Of a stretch of 64,000 nucleotides of DNA, positions 12,246 through 23,000 are shown one piece after another. Both the position numbers and the translations under genes were made by a program. The stretch covers positions 7,273,640-7,337,639 of the forward strand of contig CM072152.1 in NCBI GenBank assembly GCA_036850595.1. The letters are read 5' to 3'. The stretch's first letter is position 1. Each line of letters begins with the position of its first letter. The notes under the pieces were generated by a model, which searched no databases, was not told the DNA's origin, and saw nothing but the letters and a program-made list of their open reading frames with translations. Origin of the DNA: Rhyacichthys aspro. Lineage: Eukaryota > Chordata > Actinopteri > Gobiiformes > Rhyacichthyidae.

Positions 12246-13374
12246 GTGTGGCCCAATTCCAAAAAGTTAGGGCTAAACACTGCAATCTGTTCATCGGACG
12301 CTACATAATCCTGAAACTAGTGAAGGTATAATGAAATGAAAAACATATATGTACTACTTTTTTTTTTTTTAAACAATAGTGTTTTTTATCAGTCATAGCG
12401 TCTCTCGCTTTGTGAATTAAAACATTGCATTTATTGACTACATTGCAAGAGACATTAAATAGTGAGTCGCTAAAATGCAAGAAATTTGGTACAGCTCTCT
12501 CAATTGAATCTTCAGAAAGCTGGGAATGAACTGACAACGGATTAAATCTTTTTATATTCATTTTTGGCAATGCATCCAAGTTTTTGAACATCTGCTTCTA
12601 ATACAATTAAGCTCTCAAAACTCTGTGCCGTACTGACCCAGCCCGTTCTGTGCCACAGATAAGACTGTCTTGTTGCAAAGCAGTTTGATGTGTGTTTTTG
12701 AAATGAGAACTCCTTCCAGTATTTCATTAAACACCCTCGACAGTTTCACGTGGAATCTGAGTCCCTTGTAATCTAGAGAGTAATTACGCTCTCAAACTCG
12801 TGTCAAGATCTCCGAGGGGGCACTTCATCATCAAAATCAAATATACATTATCTTTGGATTTGTATAGCCCTGCAGATTGCATTGCTTGTCTAATGTCTTT
12901 GCTTTGTTAATACCTGAACATCTGCGGCTGTCCCAGATGAAGCTGCACCAGGCTGTTCTTCTAAAACTGTTGACTTTAGAGAGAAAAGAAAAAGCTGTTC
13001 TGAATCCCACCGTCAAAGAACACCACACTGCGAAAATATGGGCTCCTTTTGAAAGTTTATGTATTCTTCTCATCTTGTGTATTCAAATGGCAGCCTGTCA
13101 AACCCCCCCCCCTCGGGCCTCGGCATCCTCAGAGCTCTCTGTGTGAAATGCATTTCTGCTTTGGCTCCATATTATAAATGCACCACAAACAGCACGTATT
13201 TCATAGTTTGCCCACAGCCTCAGTGGCATATGTGCTTAAACCATGGAAACTTTGTTATGTTCCAAACCCATTTTGCATATGACCTCTGGCATTTTCTTTA
13301 CTTCCCATGTGCCTGACATTCCCAGCAGCTGATCCGTAGACATTATTTCTGGAAACACACATGGACCAGTGCAG

Positions 13375-13420
13375 ATGTGTCCAAACTAAGGCCCAGGGCC
13401 CAAACATGGCACACAGTAAG
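13375..13420 (+). mobile_element. hAT-like terminal sequence next to the first minisatellite
   Basis: gcagatgtgtccaaactaag followed by gcccagggcccaaacatggc resembles the ends of hAT-type elements that begin CAGnGGTGTCCAAACT(A)CGGCCC. It sits about 80 bp before the 21-bp tandem array, and a similar end precedes the second array at 36588. Confidence 0.45.
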
Positions 13421-13498
13421 ATTCTATCTGGCTCAGCTTCAGTGATAAAATGTATTGTTAAATGTTTAATCAACAGCAGCTCAGCATTAATATATAGG

Positions 13499-14042
13499 TT
13501 CCAATCCATCTAAAATCTGTTCAGATCCAACTAAAACTGGTTCAAATCCATCTAAAACTTACTTAAAAACAACTAATACCTTTTCAAATCCAACTAAAAC
13601 CTGTTCAAATCTATCTAAAACATGTTTTAATCCAACAAAAACATGTTCAAATCCAACAAAAACATGTTCAAATCCAACAAAAACATGTTCAAATCCAACA
13701 AAAACATGTTCAAATCCAACTAAAATATGTTAAAATTCGACAAAAACTTGTTCAGATCTATCTAAAACATGTTCATATCCAACTAAAACCTGTTTTAATC
13801 CAACTGCAACCTGCTTATATCCAACTAAAATCCCTTCAGATCCAACTAAAACCCACTACAATCCAACTAAAACCTGTTTTAATCCAACTGCAACCTGCTC
13901 ATATTCAACTAAACCCATTCAGATCCAACTAAAACCCACTAAAATCCAACTAAAACCTGTTTTAATCCAACTAAAACCTTCTCATATACAACTAAACCCA
14001 TTTAGATCCAACTAAAACCTGCTCAGATCCAACTAAAACCTG
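13499..14042. repeat. 21-bp minisatellite array 1 (unit about tgttcaaatccaactaaaacc)
   Basis: Around 26 units of 20-21 bp, consensus near AATCCAACTAAAACCTGTTC. The middle part (13622-13722) has near-identical units with CCAACAAAAACATG, which indicates recent local expansion; the outer units are more diverged. Many units carry GTTCAAATC, which satisfies the Pol III B-box pattern GWTCRANNC. A second array of the same family is at 36656-37020. Confidence 0.9.
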
Positions 14043-17000
14043 GTCTGCTATGACTGGTCGTTACAAACCAGTGACGTTTAAGCCATCTTTGCCCCTCTTA
14101 CTCCTCGACTTAAAGCAGTCACAGAACCAGACACTGAAGATTTTAAATTAATGTCTTTTTTTTGTTGAGTATTGTTCTCATCTAACAATACTCCAGATTA
14201 TCTTGGAAACCCTTTTCGATGGAGATATTGTATATAATGACAGTAAAAATAAACAAAACATGATGACACCAAATGTATCTAAAGACAATGCAACATTTGC
14301 AAACTGGGATGTTTCATGTTTTCAGCCCAACATCATATATTCCTTGACATTTTTGCGTTATCTCTAATTATCTTTGACTTTTCCATGAGCCAAACTGGTA
14401 TATTCCAGGTTTTCCAACATCAACAGAAGTGTGCACCTCACATTTTGGTTAAAAAGTATTACAACATGAACTTCAATGAGGAAAATACTTGCTAAAGAAA
14501 GTCTAATGCTTCACTTTTTCCATTGCCTTATAACCCATGCTGAGTGTGACCTCGATAAGAGCAGCGAGTGAGTGCGCTGTAAGCTTTAACGGCCAAATAC
14601 AGCCAGGAGTAAACAGTGAACAGCATGAAACCAGACTGGAGTAGCTCAGTCATTGGAGAAAGCACCAACTCTGTAAAAGAACAGAAAAATCCATTCAGCC
14701 AGTCTGCCAAACCATCAAAATGCACTCATAACTTTTCTATGTCCGTGTGAAAAATGTGAGAATATGCAAGCCTGCGATATATGTAATAAACCTGGCCTTG
14801 TTGTTTCCCCTTAAGCCATATATAGACTTCCTGAGTGACATTACATCCTAAAAATGGTAGTGGGAAACATGCCTCAATTACAATTCAAGGGTAACACTGC
14901 ACTCTGACTTAAACTATTGATATGATTTTGGCCTTCCAATGTGAGCAATGGCCTGGACCCTGCCGTAACAAGACTCTAGCTGAAACACGGACTACACTTA
15001 ATGACTAGTCAGGGGATGTGTATCAGCCACTGTCTAATGAGAGCAGTAATGCTCATTAAAGTTACTGTACAAGTGACCCGATCCAGCAGCAGGACGCTTG
15101 GATATAATTACACTAGGTTTGCTCAGTTTTCCAACAGTACATTGGGTTCATAGAGTATACAGTATATGTGTGTGTGGAACTCAAGTCAAGGCCAGGATGA
15201 CGGTCAGCACAAAGAACAGCTGACGTGGTTCCATGTGGACTGGACAGAGGACAGGTCTGGTGACAGATATGTGTCCAGAGCATCCACATGAAGGCAGCGA
15301 TATAACACATATAGGACAGGATGATTTATAAGAGAACGTTTGATAACCTTATTACACCACTAAAGAGCAACAATACTGCAGAAAAATTAAGAATATAAGA
15401 TCACCCACTATAAATAGAAAGATCCCCTTGCTCCTCAGTAAAATTAAGAATGAAGGTCAATGAGGAACTGTAAACTATTTTTTATTTCCATATGTTGTTG
15501 GACAACTTAAAGGCGAACCCAACTGTGTAATCACACACTTTGAAAAGCAATGGTCGCTTACAATTTAGGTCAACAAGCAGTGTACTCGTTTATGTTGGCG
15601 AGGAACTAATCGGTTTGGAACTAAAATGGGGACCCAGATTACTTCTTTGTCTGTTTTTGTAAATAAGTATATATGTCTAATGTCGGACTTCAATATTATT
15701 CTGTCTTTCCTCATCTGCAGTTGTGGACACAGGAGATATAGTCTGTAAGCATCAATGTATACATCCATTTGCAACAGATGAGCATGAAAACTGACAAACA
15801 GAATGCAAAAATGTCTCCATGCCGTAAACAAATTAGTTGGCTGCTCCCCAGTGACTTGCATTCAAATGTTTGTAGACTTGCCGTCACCTAGGAGCAGGAT
15901 CTAACAAAACAAACCTGTGTCACATGTGCAGCAATACTCAAATATTAATCAGAATAAGACTTTGCCTCACCCCAGTTAAGTTTATATCTGAAGTAAGCCC
16001 AAACTGAATTAGGACATCTGGTCCATCATAGTTGCATGATGGCAGCTCTAAATACCAAATCGCATTTCACAGCATTTTTAGAACAGATGCCAATGGTGAC
16101 GCATGCTCAGAGTGAGGTCAAGAAGTCAACATGGCTGCCACAAAGAAGGTACAGTTCTGTGATTAAGGAGGGAAGCAAGGAATATCAGGGGAATGGCCAC
16201 AAGTACAAAAGATCCAAGAGATGAGCAGAAAGGATGAAAGGGAAGAGTTCAATTTGCTATTGATAGTAATTTGTAAAGGGCAGCTACATTACATGAAACA
16301 AACACAAAAGAAAGTGTTTTGTCCATGAGGGCTGGGAATTGTCTCAAATACAACATAATGACTGGTTCATGGTTCATTGAAAATAAGCCAATAATATGTT
16401 CTTATTTAAAGTAATGCCTTAATCTTGTGTTGGTCCGTATTCAAAGTGGTTATGTGTATTTTTAAAACATGTAAACATGTCAAAAAATGCAACATTTTAC
16501 TAAAAGAAAACAAATGGAAGATAAAAGAGATCTGAACCAGCTACACTGTGACCGAGAAATACTTGATTGTTGATAAAGAGTAACAAAACGTGACAGAATA
16601 ACAACAAAAACAAGACATAAAAGAAGTGTGATGCCACTAAAAAAAGAAAAACAAAGCAAAAAGTATCATCATAAAAGATAATAACAAAGCAGCACAACAG
16701 CAACCACCAGACTTGCACCATCTCTTATGCAAAAAGAAATTGAAAGTGTACTTCAAACTCAGGCAAGTGATTTTTCCTACTTTAGTTTGAATAAATATTT
16801 AAACTGTTTACCCTTCCACCTTCCATGACTTTTCCAAAACTAGTCAACTATGTTCCAGGGTTTCCAGGACACGCGGAAAAGCACACATTTCCACAAACAC
16901 ACTCTGGTGGAAACTCCTGAGGGACCATGCTCTGCTCGGTGCTGATAACTATTTATAGTCAACCGATGAGTGAGCAAATATGATAATGATGTCATAGGTT

Positions 17001-17639
17001 AAAAAGACGACAGGGTTGCATCAGCACAAATAAACTCAAGCTGGTTATTGCTGTAGAAGCAGAAATACGTTAGTGTAACGGATGGTCTCAGAACTAAAGC
17101 ATGATTCAGCTGCAAACATGAGCTAAAGCCTTGTTTTCACCAAGCTCTACATTAGAGTTCAGCTCAGTACACTTGAGAATGGGTTTGAAATGTCACAAAG
17201 GGTACAAGCATACCACAACACTTCATATTTGCCACCCCTCCTTTCTCAAAATGAAAACTGTCAAAAAACTTAATCTCTTGATAACATTCGTTGGAATTAA
17301 TTTTCTTAATTTCCAAATTATTACATCTGGTCATGCATTCAAATAAACCATTGAGACTATCACTATAAAAAGCAAAGCACAGTGTTAAATGCTGCTCTTT
17401 TTGCAAAGAAACTTCATCAGGGTTTACTGTATCACTTCTTTGTGGAAACAAAGCCTATATATCCCTGGATTTATATTAATAACATCAGTATACAAAAAAT
17501 ACATCAATTCATAAAATGTAACTAAAGGTTCTCTTTGATTTACAGGCTACCTGTATGTGTGAGGCAATAGGATACTAAAACATGAGCTTCAACTGATAGT
17601 TATTTAATCACACAAGACCTCGTCATGTGTGTACAGTCC

Positions 17640-18760
17640 ACTGACAGGAGAACGGACCCGTAGACCAGTGCTGACTTGGAAACAGCAGGGACTCAACCTG
17701 GACTGACCTGGACCGAGGGTTGCGGGACGGATTTGAGAGACGCACGGGGGACTGTCCGCGTTCACAGTGAACGCTCCACGCACCTAGAGCGTGAACACAT
17801 CAGGACTGGCCCGTGTCACTGAGGGCTGTGTGAGGAGTGGGACCCACGCCCCCCACCCGCCGCGGCAGGGGTCTGACACACTTCACTAAACTGTGTTCGT
17901 GATGCTGCGCGTGGTGGGGCCATGTTACGCAATAGACGTGAGAGGCGTGTGCGCGTTGAGCCTGTACTAATCCTTCACGTCCACATGACACGCGGAATGC
18001 CACTCTGATCCGTGACACTGGGATCACCGCGTGCGGAGCGCGGCACACACACAGCCGCACAAACTTTAGCGGTAACTTACTTGTCGCTCATGGCGCCCTC
18101 GCTGACGGCCCCCAGACTCATGTGAGCGCCGGGATGGGTCCCGGGGTGCGCCCCCAGGTGCGCGAGCCTGCACGTGGCCATGTGCCGCTGGTGCTGCTCC
18201 TGGAGGCGCGCGTTGTCTGCGCACAGCTCCGCTACCTGCAGCTCCAGTTCGTCGATGCGCAGCCGCTGCTTGTCCAGCAGTCCCTGCTGCGTCTCGATGA
18301 TCTTATTGAGCTCCTGCAGGTACTCCGCCGCTTTGCTCGGGTTCTCGGCCGGGTTATCCATGTCGTACACGCCCCGCGCCGTCTATCCACAAGGTATCCA
18401 CACGTAAAAGCGAGAATCAAAGACCAGCCGCCGCGGCTCTCTACGTCTTCGCCGCTGCCTCAGAGAGAGGCGGCTCCGCGCAACCCGCTGAGCCCCGACA
18501 TGTCCGCGCCTTTATCCACACTCCGCTGCCCTTAGTCCTCAGTCCACTGTCCGGTGTGAGCTGCTCTCTGCCGGAGACTGCTCCACTGTGGTGCTGGTGC
18601 TGCCGCTCCACACGCTCTGCGCCGCGCAGCAGAGTACAGCCCACTGACAGTCGCTCCACGACGAGCGCGTTAACTCTTTCAGCGCCCAGAGCGCGCCTAT
18701 GCGTGCGTTTGTGTGTGAGTGACAACAGGTGTTTTCCTCAGCCTCACAGATAGGCTGCAC
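17640..18760 (-). promoter_or_regulatory. iqsec1: CpG-rich promoter and 5' UTR region of iqsec1
   Basis: This roughly 1.1-kb block is strikingly rich in C, G and CpG compared with the AT-rich surroundings, and it brackets the first coding exon of iqsec1. On the minus strand the 5' UTR lies to the right of the ATG at 18361. The transcription start cannot be placed exactly and no clear TATA box is seen, as expected for a CpG-island promoter. The part from 17640 to 18080 is the beginning of intron 1. The long open frames on both strands here are products of the GC-rich composition and antisense readings of the coiled-coil codons. Confidence 0.65.
18081..18361 (-). CDS. iqsec1: iqsec1 first coding exon (BRAG2-type ARF-GEF, N-terminal coiled coil)
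   Basis: The exon encodes 93 residues plus two bases, starting MDNPAENPSKAAEYLQELNK. Residues 7-60 form a heptad-patterned, Leu/Glu/Gln-rich coiled coil (IIETQQGLL, RIDELELQVAEL, ARLQEQHQRH). This matches the pattern of the N-terminal coiled coil of the IQSEC/BRAG family (IQSEC2 and IQSEC3 have the equivalent EYLxELxxIIExQQ...RIxELE block). A Gly/His/Pro stretch follows. The start is the ATG with a good context (gacATGG); a TAG lies in frame 21 bases upstream, so the frame cannot extend. The exon ends in a GACAA|gtaagt donor, phase 2. The IQ, Sec7 and PH regions are on later exons, outside the window to the left. The family exchanges GDP for GTP on ARF6 at endosomes and postsynaptic membranes. 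I chose the iqsec1 paralogue over iqsec2/3 because hdac11 is the neighbour, as on human 3p25. Which teleost duplicate (a or b) cannot be told. Confidence 0.82.
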
Positions 18761-19056
18761 TCTATGCAGTCAGGTTAAAGGTGCTCTGGGAGATTTAGAA
18801 CGAACAAGTTGACTTCTTTTTTACCTATTGGTATGATTCAAATAAAAGCAGAGGCTGTACCAAAGTCGAAATAACCTCAATCTTTATAGTCCAGAAACAT
18901 TTCAAAAGATCATCTAAAATCTTTTGATAACTTTTTTTTATATTTCTGATAATGCCATGAAGAGCCGGTGTTTGCAGATCTCTGAAGTTTAAGAGCAGAC
19001 TGGCCACAGGGTTGTGCCTCCGATTTGAATTTTCTGATGAGATCACAACCTTGGCA

Positions 19057-19071
19057 GCCGCCCCCTTGTGG
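19057..19071 (-). promoter_or_regulatory. CTCF-like site 1
   Basis: On the minus strand CCACAAGGGGGCGGC fits the CTCF core CCACNAGGGGGC(A/G)(G/C). It lies about 0.3 kb upstream of the CpG-rich iqsec1 promoter block. Motif match only. Confidence 0.45.
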
Positions 19072-19662
19072 TTAATGTCACATTAACCTTGAGGAAATGT
19101 GGGCTGACCTGTGCAGTATGCTGACAGTATCAGAGCACAGGAGCTCATTACGGACAAGTCGTTAAAAGAGACGTTAAAAGAGGCCTTACTCTGGACTGTA
19201 AAGGCCTGTGTCGTCAATGGACACAGAAGGAATAGAAGAGACTAATACAGCCTTTCTATAAATGGAGTGTGAACATGTTCTGCAGAGTGTGTGTGCAGAA
19301 TGTTCAGGATGTGGAGCACAGATTAAAGACTCACCTGTGTTCTGTGCTGCTCTACTGTTGTTGCCCCCAGTGTCACATGGTCACAGGTCTCAAACTTTAC
19401 TGAATGAATCCTGTTACAGATGACATATGGTAAGGTAAAGGTAACACGAGATTAGATACAAGAACTATTCTGAAGACAGTTAGAGATGACTTCATAACTT
19501 ATCACCAACAAGATGTTAAAAGGCATATGACTACGTTTCATTTACAAACTCCATACTACTGTCTCCAGGCTGCATTGCTGTTAGTGTTTACTGGTGTTTA
19601 CTGACTCACAGCAGGCCACATGTGAAGCCCATCATTAGCTCTAACCTCACTGTACCCTCACT

Positions 19663-19677
19663 GTCGCCCCCTGGTGC
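19663..19677 (-). promoter_or_regulatory. CTCF-like site 2
   Basis: On the minus strand GCACCAGGGGGCGAC fits the CTCF core with one mismatch at the first base. It has the same orientation as site 1, 0.6 kb away. Confidence 0.45.
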
Positions 19678-20644
19678 CGGGCTGCCTCCAGAGCACAGCC
19701 ACCAATCACAGAGCAGCTCCACTTTGAGAGCACTAAATCAATGCTGCAGCTCGATACGTGCACAGGATGGGACTGTCACGTGCACAACATAACGCAGCTA
19801 ATCCAGCGCTGTGGGCTAAAGGCTGAGCTCTGACTGTGCTCCTCTCAGCTGCAGATGCAACCATGTAGCATACATTTAGTGAAAAACCACCTCATTTCTC
19901 ACATTTGTAGGAGTGTGATTGTCGTCCACACCTAACTGGATTTAAGTTTGAAATGTTACATTGCGGAATTAAGTGCTATTCAATGTCAGTGGTGGAATCA
20001 TCGTAACTCCTGAACAGTTTTCAAGGTTGTATCCAGATAAGGGGGGATCAGAGAGGTCAGGTAGGCCACATTGATCTTGCATTTTTATCTGTCTTTTCAC
20101 AATCCAATAACAGATGTCCAGCCAGTTTGTTCTAAACACTCGTGGTTATCACATTGCTCCACCACATTATTGTGCAACAACTTCCACAGCGTCTGGTTGC
20201 TCAATTAAACTGTTAACTTTACCATTTAAGAGAAAGAGCAAAAAAACAAAACAAAAAAAAGAACCGTTTATTCATCATCTGCTGGAAACCAGAGTCAGGT
20301 CCAATTAATTGCAGCATTGATGTTGCTTCTAACCTTTCCTGTTTAATAAATGAAATGAAAATGAAATCATTCTTAGTGTAATAGGAATTGAAAAAATTAA
20401 TGATGTAAAAATAATACCTGAAATGTCTTCTGATAAAGTCTTCAGTAGATGAAAATGCTCATATGCTAATCACATGCTCTCGTAGAAGGGTTAATGAGTT
20501 ATGGACTGAAGTCACTGAATTCATGGCTGTCAATTAACATGAGGAAAACAAAATGTGGATAAATTGGAAATGGGTCACTTGATGTTTAAAGAGACTGAGA
20601 TAAGTACACGATCAGAAGTAGAAGTTTTAACATTTGGTTTGTTG

Positions 20645-20664
20645 TTTTTTTTTTTTTTTTTTTT
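20645..20664. repeat. T homopolymer (20 bases)
   Basis: Uninterrupted T run, directly preceding gtggttagcaggttt, at the edge of the repeat on its right. On the minus strand it is an A run and could be the tail of a retrotransposed copy. Confidence 0.9.
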
Positions 20665-20714
20665 GTGGTTAGCAGGTTTAAATGAGATACAAACTTGGAG
20701 AAAAATGTAAAATT

Positions 20715-21000
20715 AAGGTGGTGTGCCGTAGCTTATACCATTACAGACCTGCTTTTTGCATGAGAGGGAGGCACAACCTGGTTAGCTGCCAGTTAATGGT
20801 ATGGGTAACACATATATACACACTGAAATACAACTGTTCATTCACACTCACTTACAGCAGATGTAAGAATGTCTTTACACTCTGGGAGGAAGCTAGACAG
20901 AACCTAAATAAGCATGAGGAGGACATGCAGACTCCACACAGAGAGGCTATTGTGGGAATCGATCCCATGACCTTCGTTATGTAAGGCATGATGCTTTTTA
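20715..21000 (-). mobile_element. teleost tRNA-headed interspersed repeat (SINE-like)
   Basis: Read on the minus strand, this contains ggtcatgggatcgattccca, then tctgtgtggagtctgcatgt, then cttcctcccagagtgtaaag, gtgagtgtgaatga and aactggcagctaaccaggtt. This order of motifs is that of one of the most abundant dispersed repeats of teleost genomes, whose head resembles a tRNA B-box region. The copy is well diverged and has no coding capacity. The plus-strand 100-codon frame at 20682-20984 is an antisense shadow of it. Confidence 0.8.
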
Positions 21001-21914
21001 GAAAACATGGACTATGAATTAACTTCTTTATTATATCTTTCATAACATGGATAGGTTATGTTCGTTTCAGAAAAATAATTTGGAATCATGATCCCTGCTA
21101 CAGGCCTGAGAAAAAAAAGTAAAAAAGAGTGGAAACCCTGACAGAGAAGTTGCATAATTCACAAAGATTCTGTGATCTTTGCTTGTACTGATCTTCAAAG
21201 CCGGGTTTAAGGAGTGGTCCATTTTCTGAAGCTGTATCTAGGCCCTGTCCGTTCTCTTCTTTTTGCTCTCGATGCAAATGCCAAATGGACACGTAGTTAT
21301 CAGCTGAGCACTTCCAGCTGACCCCCCGACTCGGGTGAGGAGCTTTTGTCAAGTCTGTCTTAAGAGTCCTCCTCCCAAAGGCTGACTTATCAAAGGTTGC
21401 CGGAGTAACAACAAGAGCCACCACTATAGAGCATCCCATATGTGCTCTGGATAAAAGAGACACAGTGAAGTGGTTGGAGGGTTTGTCTCAGCACAGCAGC
21501 AGAGAAAGAAAAATCTCAGAAGTGACTTGGGAGGTGGACACTGGAGTGAGCATTATAACTAAATGCATTCTCCTAACTTTTAAAGCTCTAGGGTTTTATT
21601 TATGTGACCTTTTCATACATTCAAACCTCTCCTCAGTGGTGGCACTCATACAAAATAGTCAAAATAAAAATATACTTTGGCAGTATATGAATTAAAAAAT
21701 AACAGCATTTTGAGTTTGGCAGTGGGATTTTACCAGTAAGTGATTCTCTCTGTTGATTGGTTGACAGGGAATACACTGATATTGAGAAGTTTCTGTTTCC
21801 GGTACTGCCTACTTGTTACCGTAGCAACTGTAAATAGTGCAGCTCTTGAAACTTTGAAAGTGCTTGTGCATTTATAAACTTTTGGAAAAAAATGAAATGA
21901 AAAAAACGTGACCT

Positions 21915-22193
21915 TTGCCAGCCAGACCCATTCACTGTCTTAGTGTCATCCAAACCTAATTCCAGTCGACTCATATCAAGCATGAATGTTCATCTTAAAT
22001 GGGGCGGGCTTTATGCCAGGCTTTGTTTCTCTGATTGGTTGTATGTGCCTCAAATTGCATCAGTCCAGAGGCAGTTTATTCTGCGTATGTTGGAACTGCC
22101 CCCTAAAGGTAGTGTATCACTCTAGTTGCATTTAGATTTAGTTCAATCTGCCTCCGTGAAGTCAAATTTGAATCGACAGGGACCAGACTAATT
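21915..22193 (-). mobile_element. MITE-like repeat, AATTAGTCTGG family (copy B)
   Basis: Inverted copy of the elements at 3613 and 35323. On the minus strand it begins AATTAGTCTGGTCCCTGTC, has caaccaatcagag in the middle, and ends gtgaatgggtctggctggca. About 279 bp. It contains cctttagggggcag (minus strand), a CTCF-like core with two mismatches. Confidence 0.65.
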
Positions 22194-22854
22194 CTATATA
22201 TAAAGAATGTATGTATATTATAGAACAAAATAAGGATGGCTGGCCGGGCTACATCATAGTTATTTACATGACACATCTATAAACAGTTACAGAATGCTTT
22301 GAAGCGCAAAAAATGAATAAATTCATATATAAAACACCCTTCTAAGACTCAATCAACAGATGTTAAAAACAACAGAATAAAAAAGTAAAATAAAAAAAAA
22401 GCTTAAAAAAGTGTTTTACCGACTCTCTGGTAAAGAAGTTTAGTTTAGGGAAAACTTCCAACTTCCTGAAAGTGTAAAACATGTAGGTCAGAAATGAGGG
22501 TAAATGTAAATTGAGATAGATCTAAGAATAGTAAGAATTATAAAATTTGTAACCTTACAAATGAAAATAAAACCACTCCTTTAATGTAGCCTTAAACCTT
22601 AACTTCACTGGTTGATTTATATCCCATCCACTGCCTCAACCTACCTATAATGTTGAAACATTTCAATTTTATGCATAATCTCATGGAAACTGGGTTCAAG
22701 AGTGTACCTCTGAATACTTTAAGACACACATGGAGTTTTACAGCCCCTTCAGTAAAGTAACCTGGAGAAGCTTACATCCCTAATGGCTCACTTCAGCGTG
22801 TTTATGGGCCTAGATTAATTTTTCTGACCTCCAAAGGCCGGTAAAGATTTAATA

Positions 22855-23000
22855 TCCACACCATCAAGCGCTGCTTTATCCACTGCTCCGAGTCACAAGG
22901 TGGACGTTAAACTGCCTCTGACGCTAAAGCCTCTCTGAGACAACACCGTATTTAAGTGTGTGTCAGTGAAGGGGCCACACACACACTGTAGAATAAGGTC
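22855..23000. other. no gene; mixed composition patch
   Basis: A slightly GC-richer stretch around 22800-23000 with no frame, repeat or splice pair. Nothing further can be said. Confidence 0.2.

Larger units (their letters stand above)
1..18080 (-). other. iqsec1: inferred first intron of iqsec1 (continues off the left edge)
   Basis: No exon with family homology and matching splice sites was recognised on either strand. The iqsec1 donor at 18081/18080 points into this segment and long first introns are usual for this family, so it is taken as intron 1. Stretches 10-350, 1460-3600, 4620-6070, 7500-9420, 9770-11390, 14050-17600 hold only AT-rich sequence, short homopolymers and scattered chance frames apart from the elements listed separately. 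The longest open frame (182 codons, 8598-9146, plus strand) has no recognisable domain and becomes Lys-rich low-complexity sequence at its end; it is not called as a gene. Confidence 0.6.

Noticed and set aside
18122..18535. 137-codon plus-strand frame over the iqsec1 exon
   Set aside because: Antisense shadow of the GC-rich coiled-coil exon; the minus-strand frame has the family match and correct splice donor.
20645..20700. tRNA-like word gtggttagcaggtttaaat after a T run
   Set aside because: It lacks a cloverleaf and belongs to the edge of the diverged tRNA-headed teleost repeat on its right, not to a tRNA gene.
21098..21463. 121-codon minus-strand frame
   Set aside because: No similarity, no splice or promoter features; consistent with chance in a stop-poor stretch.
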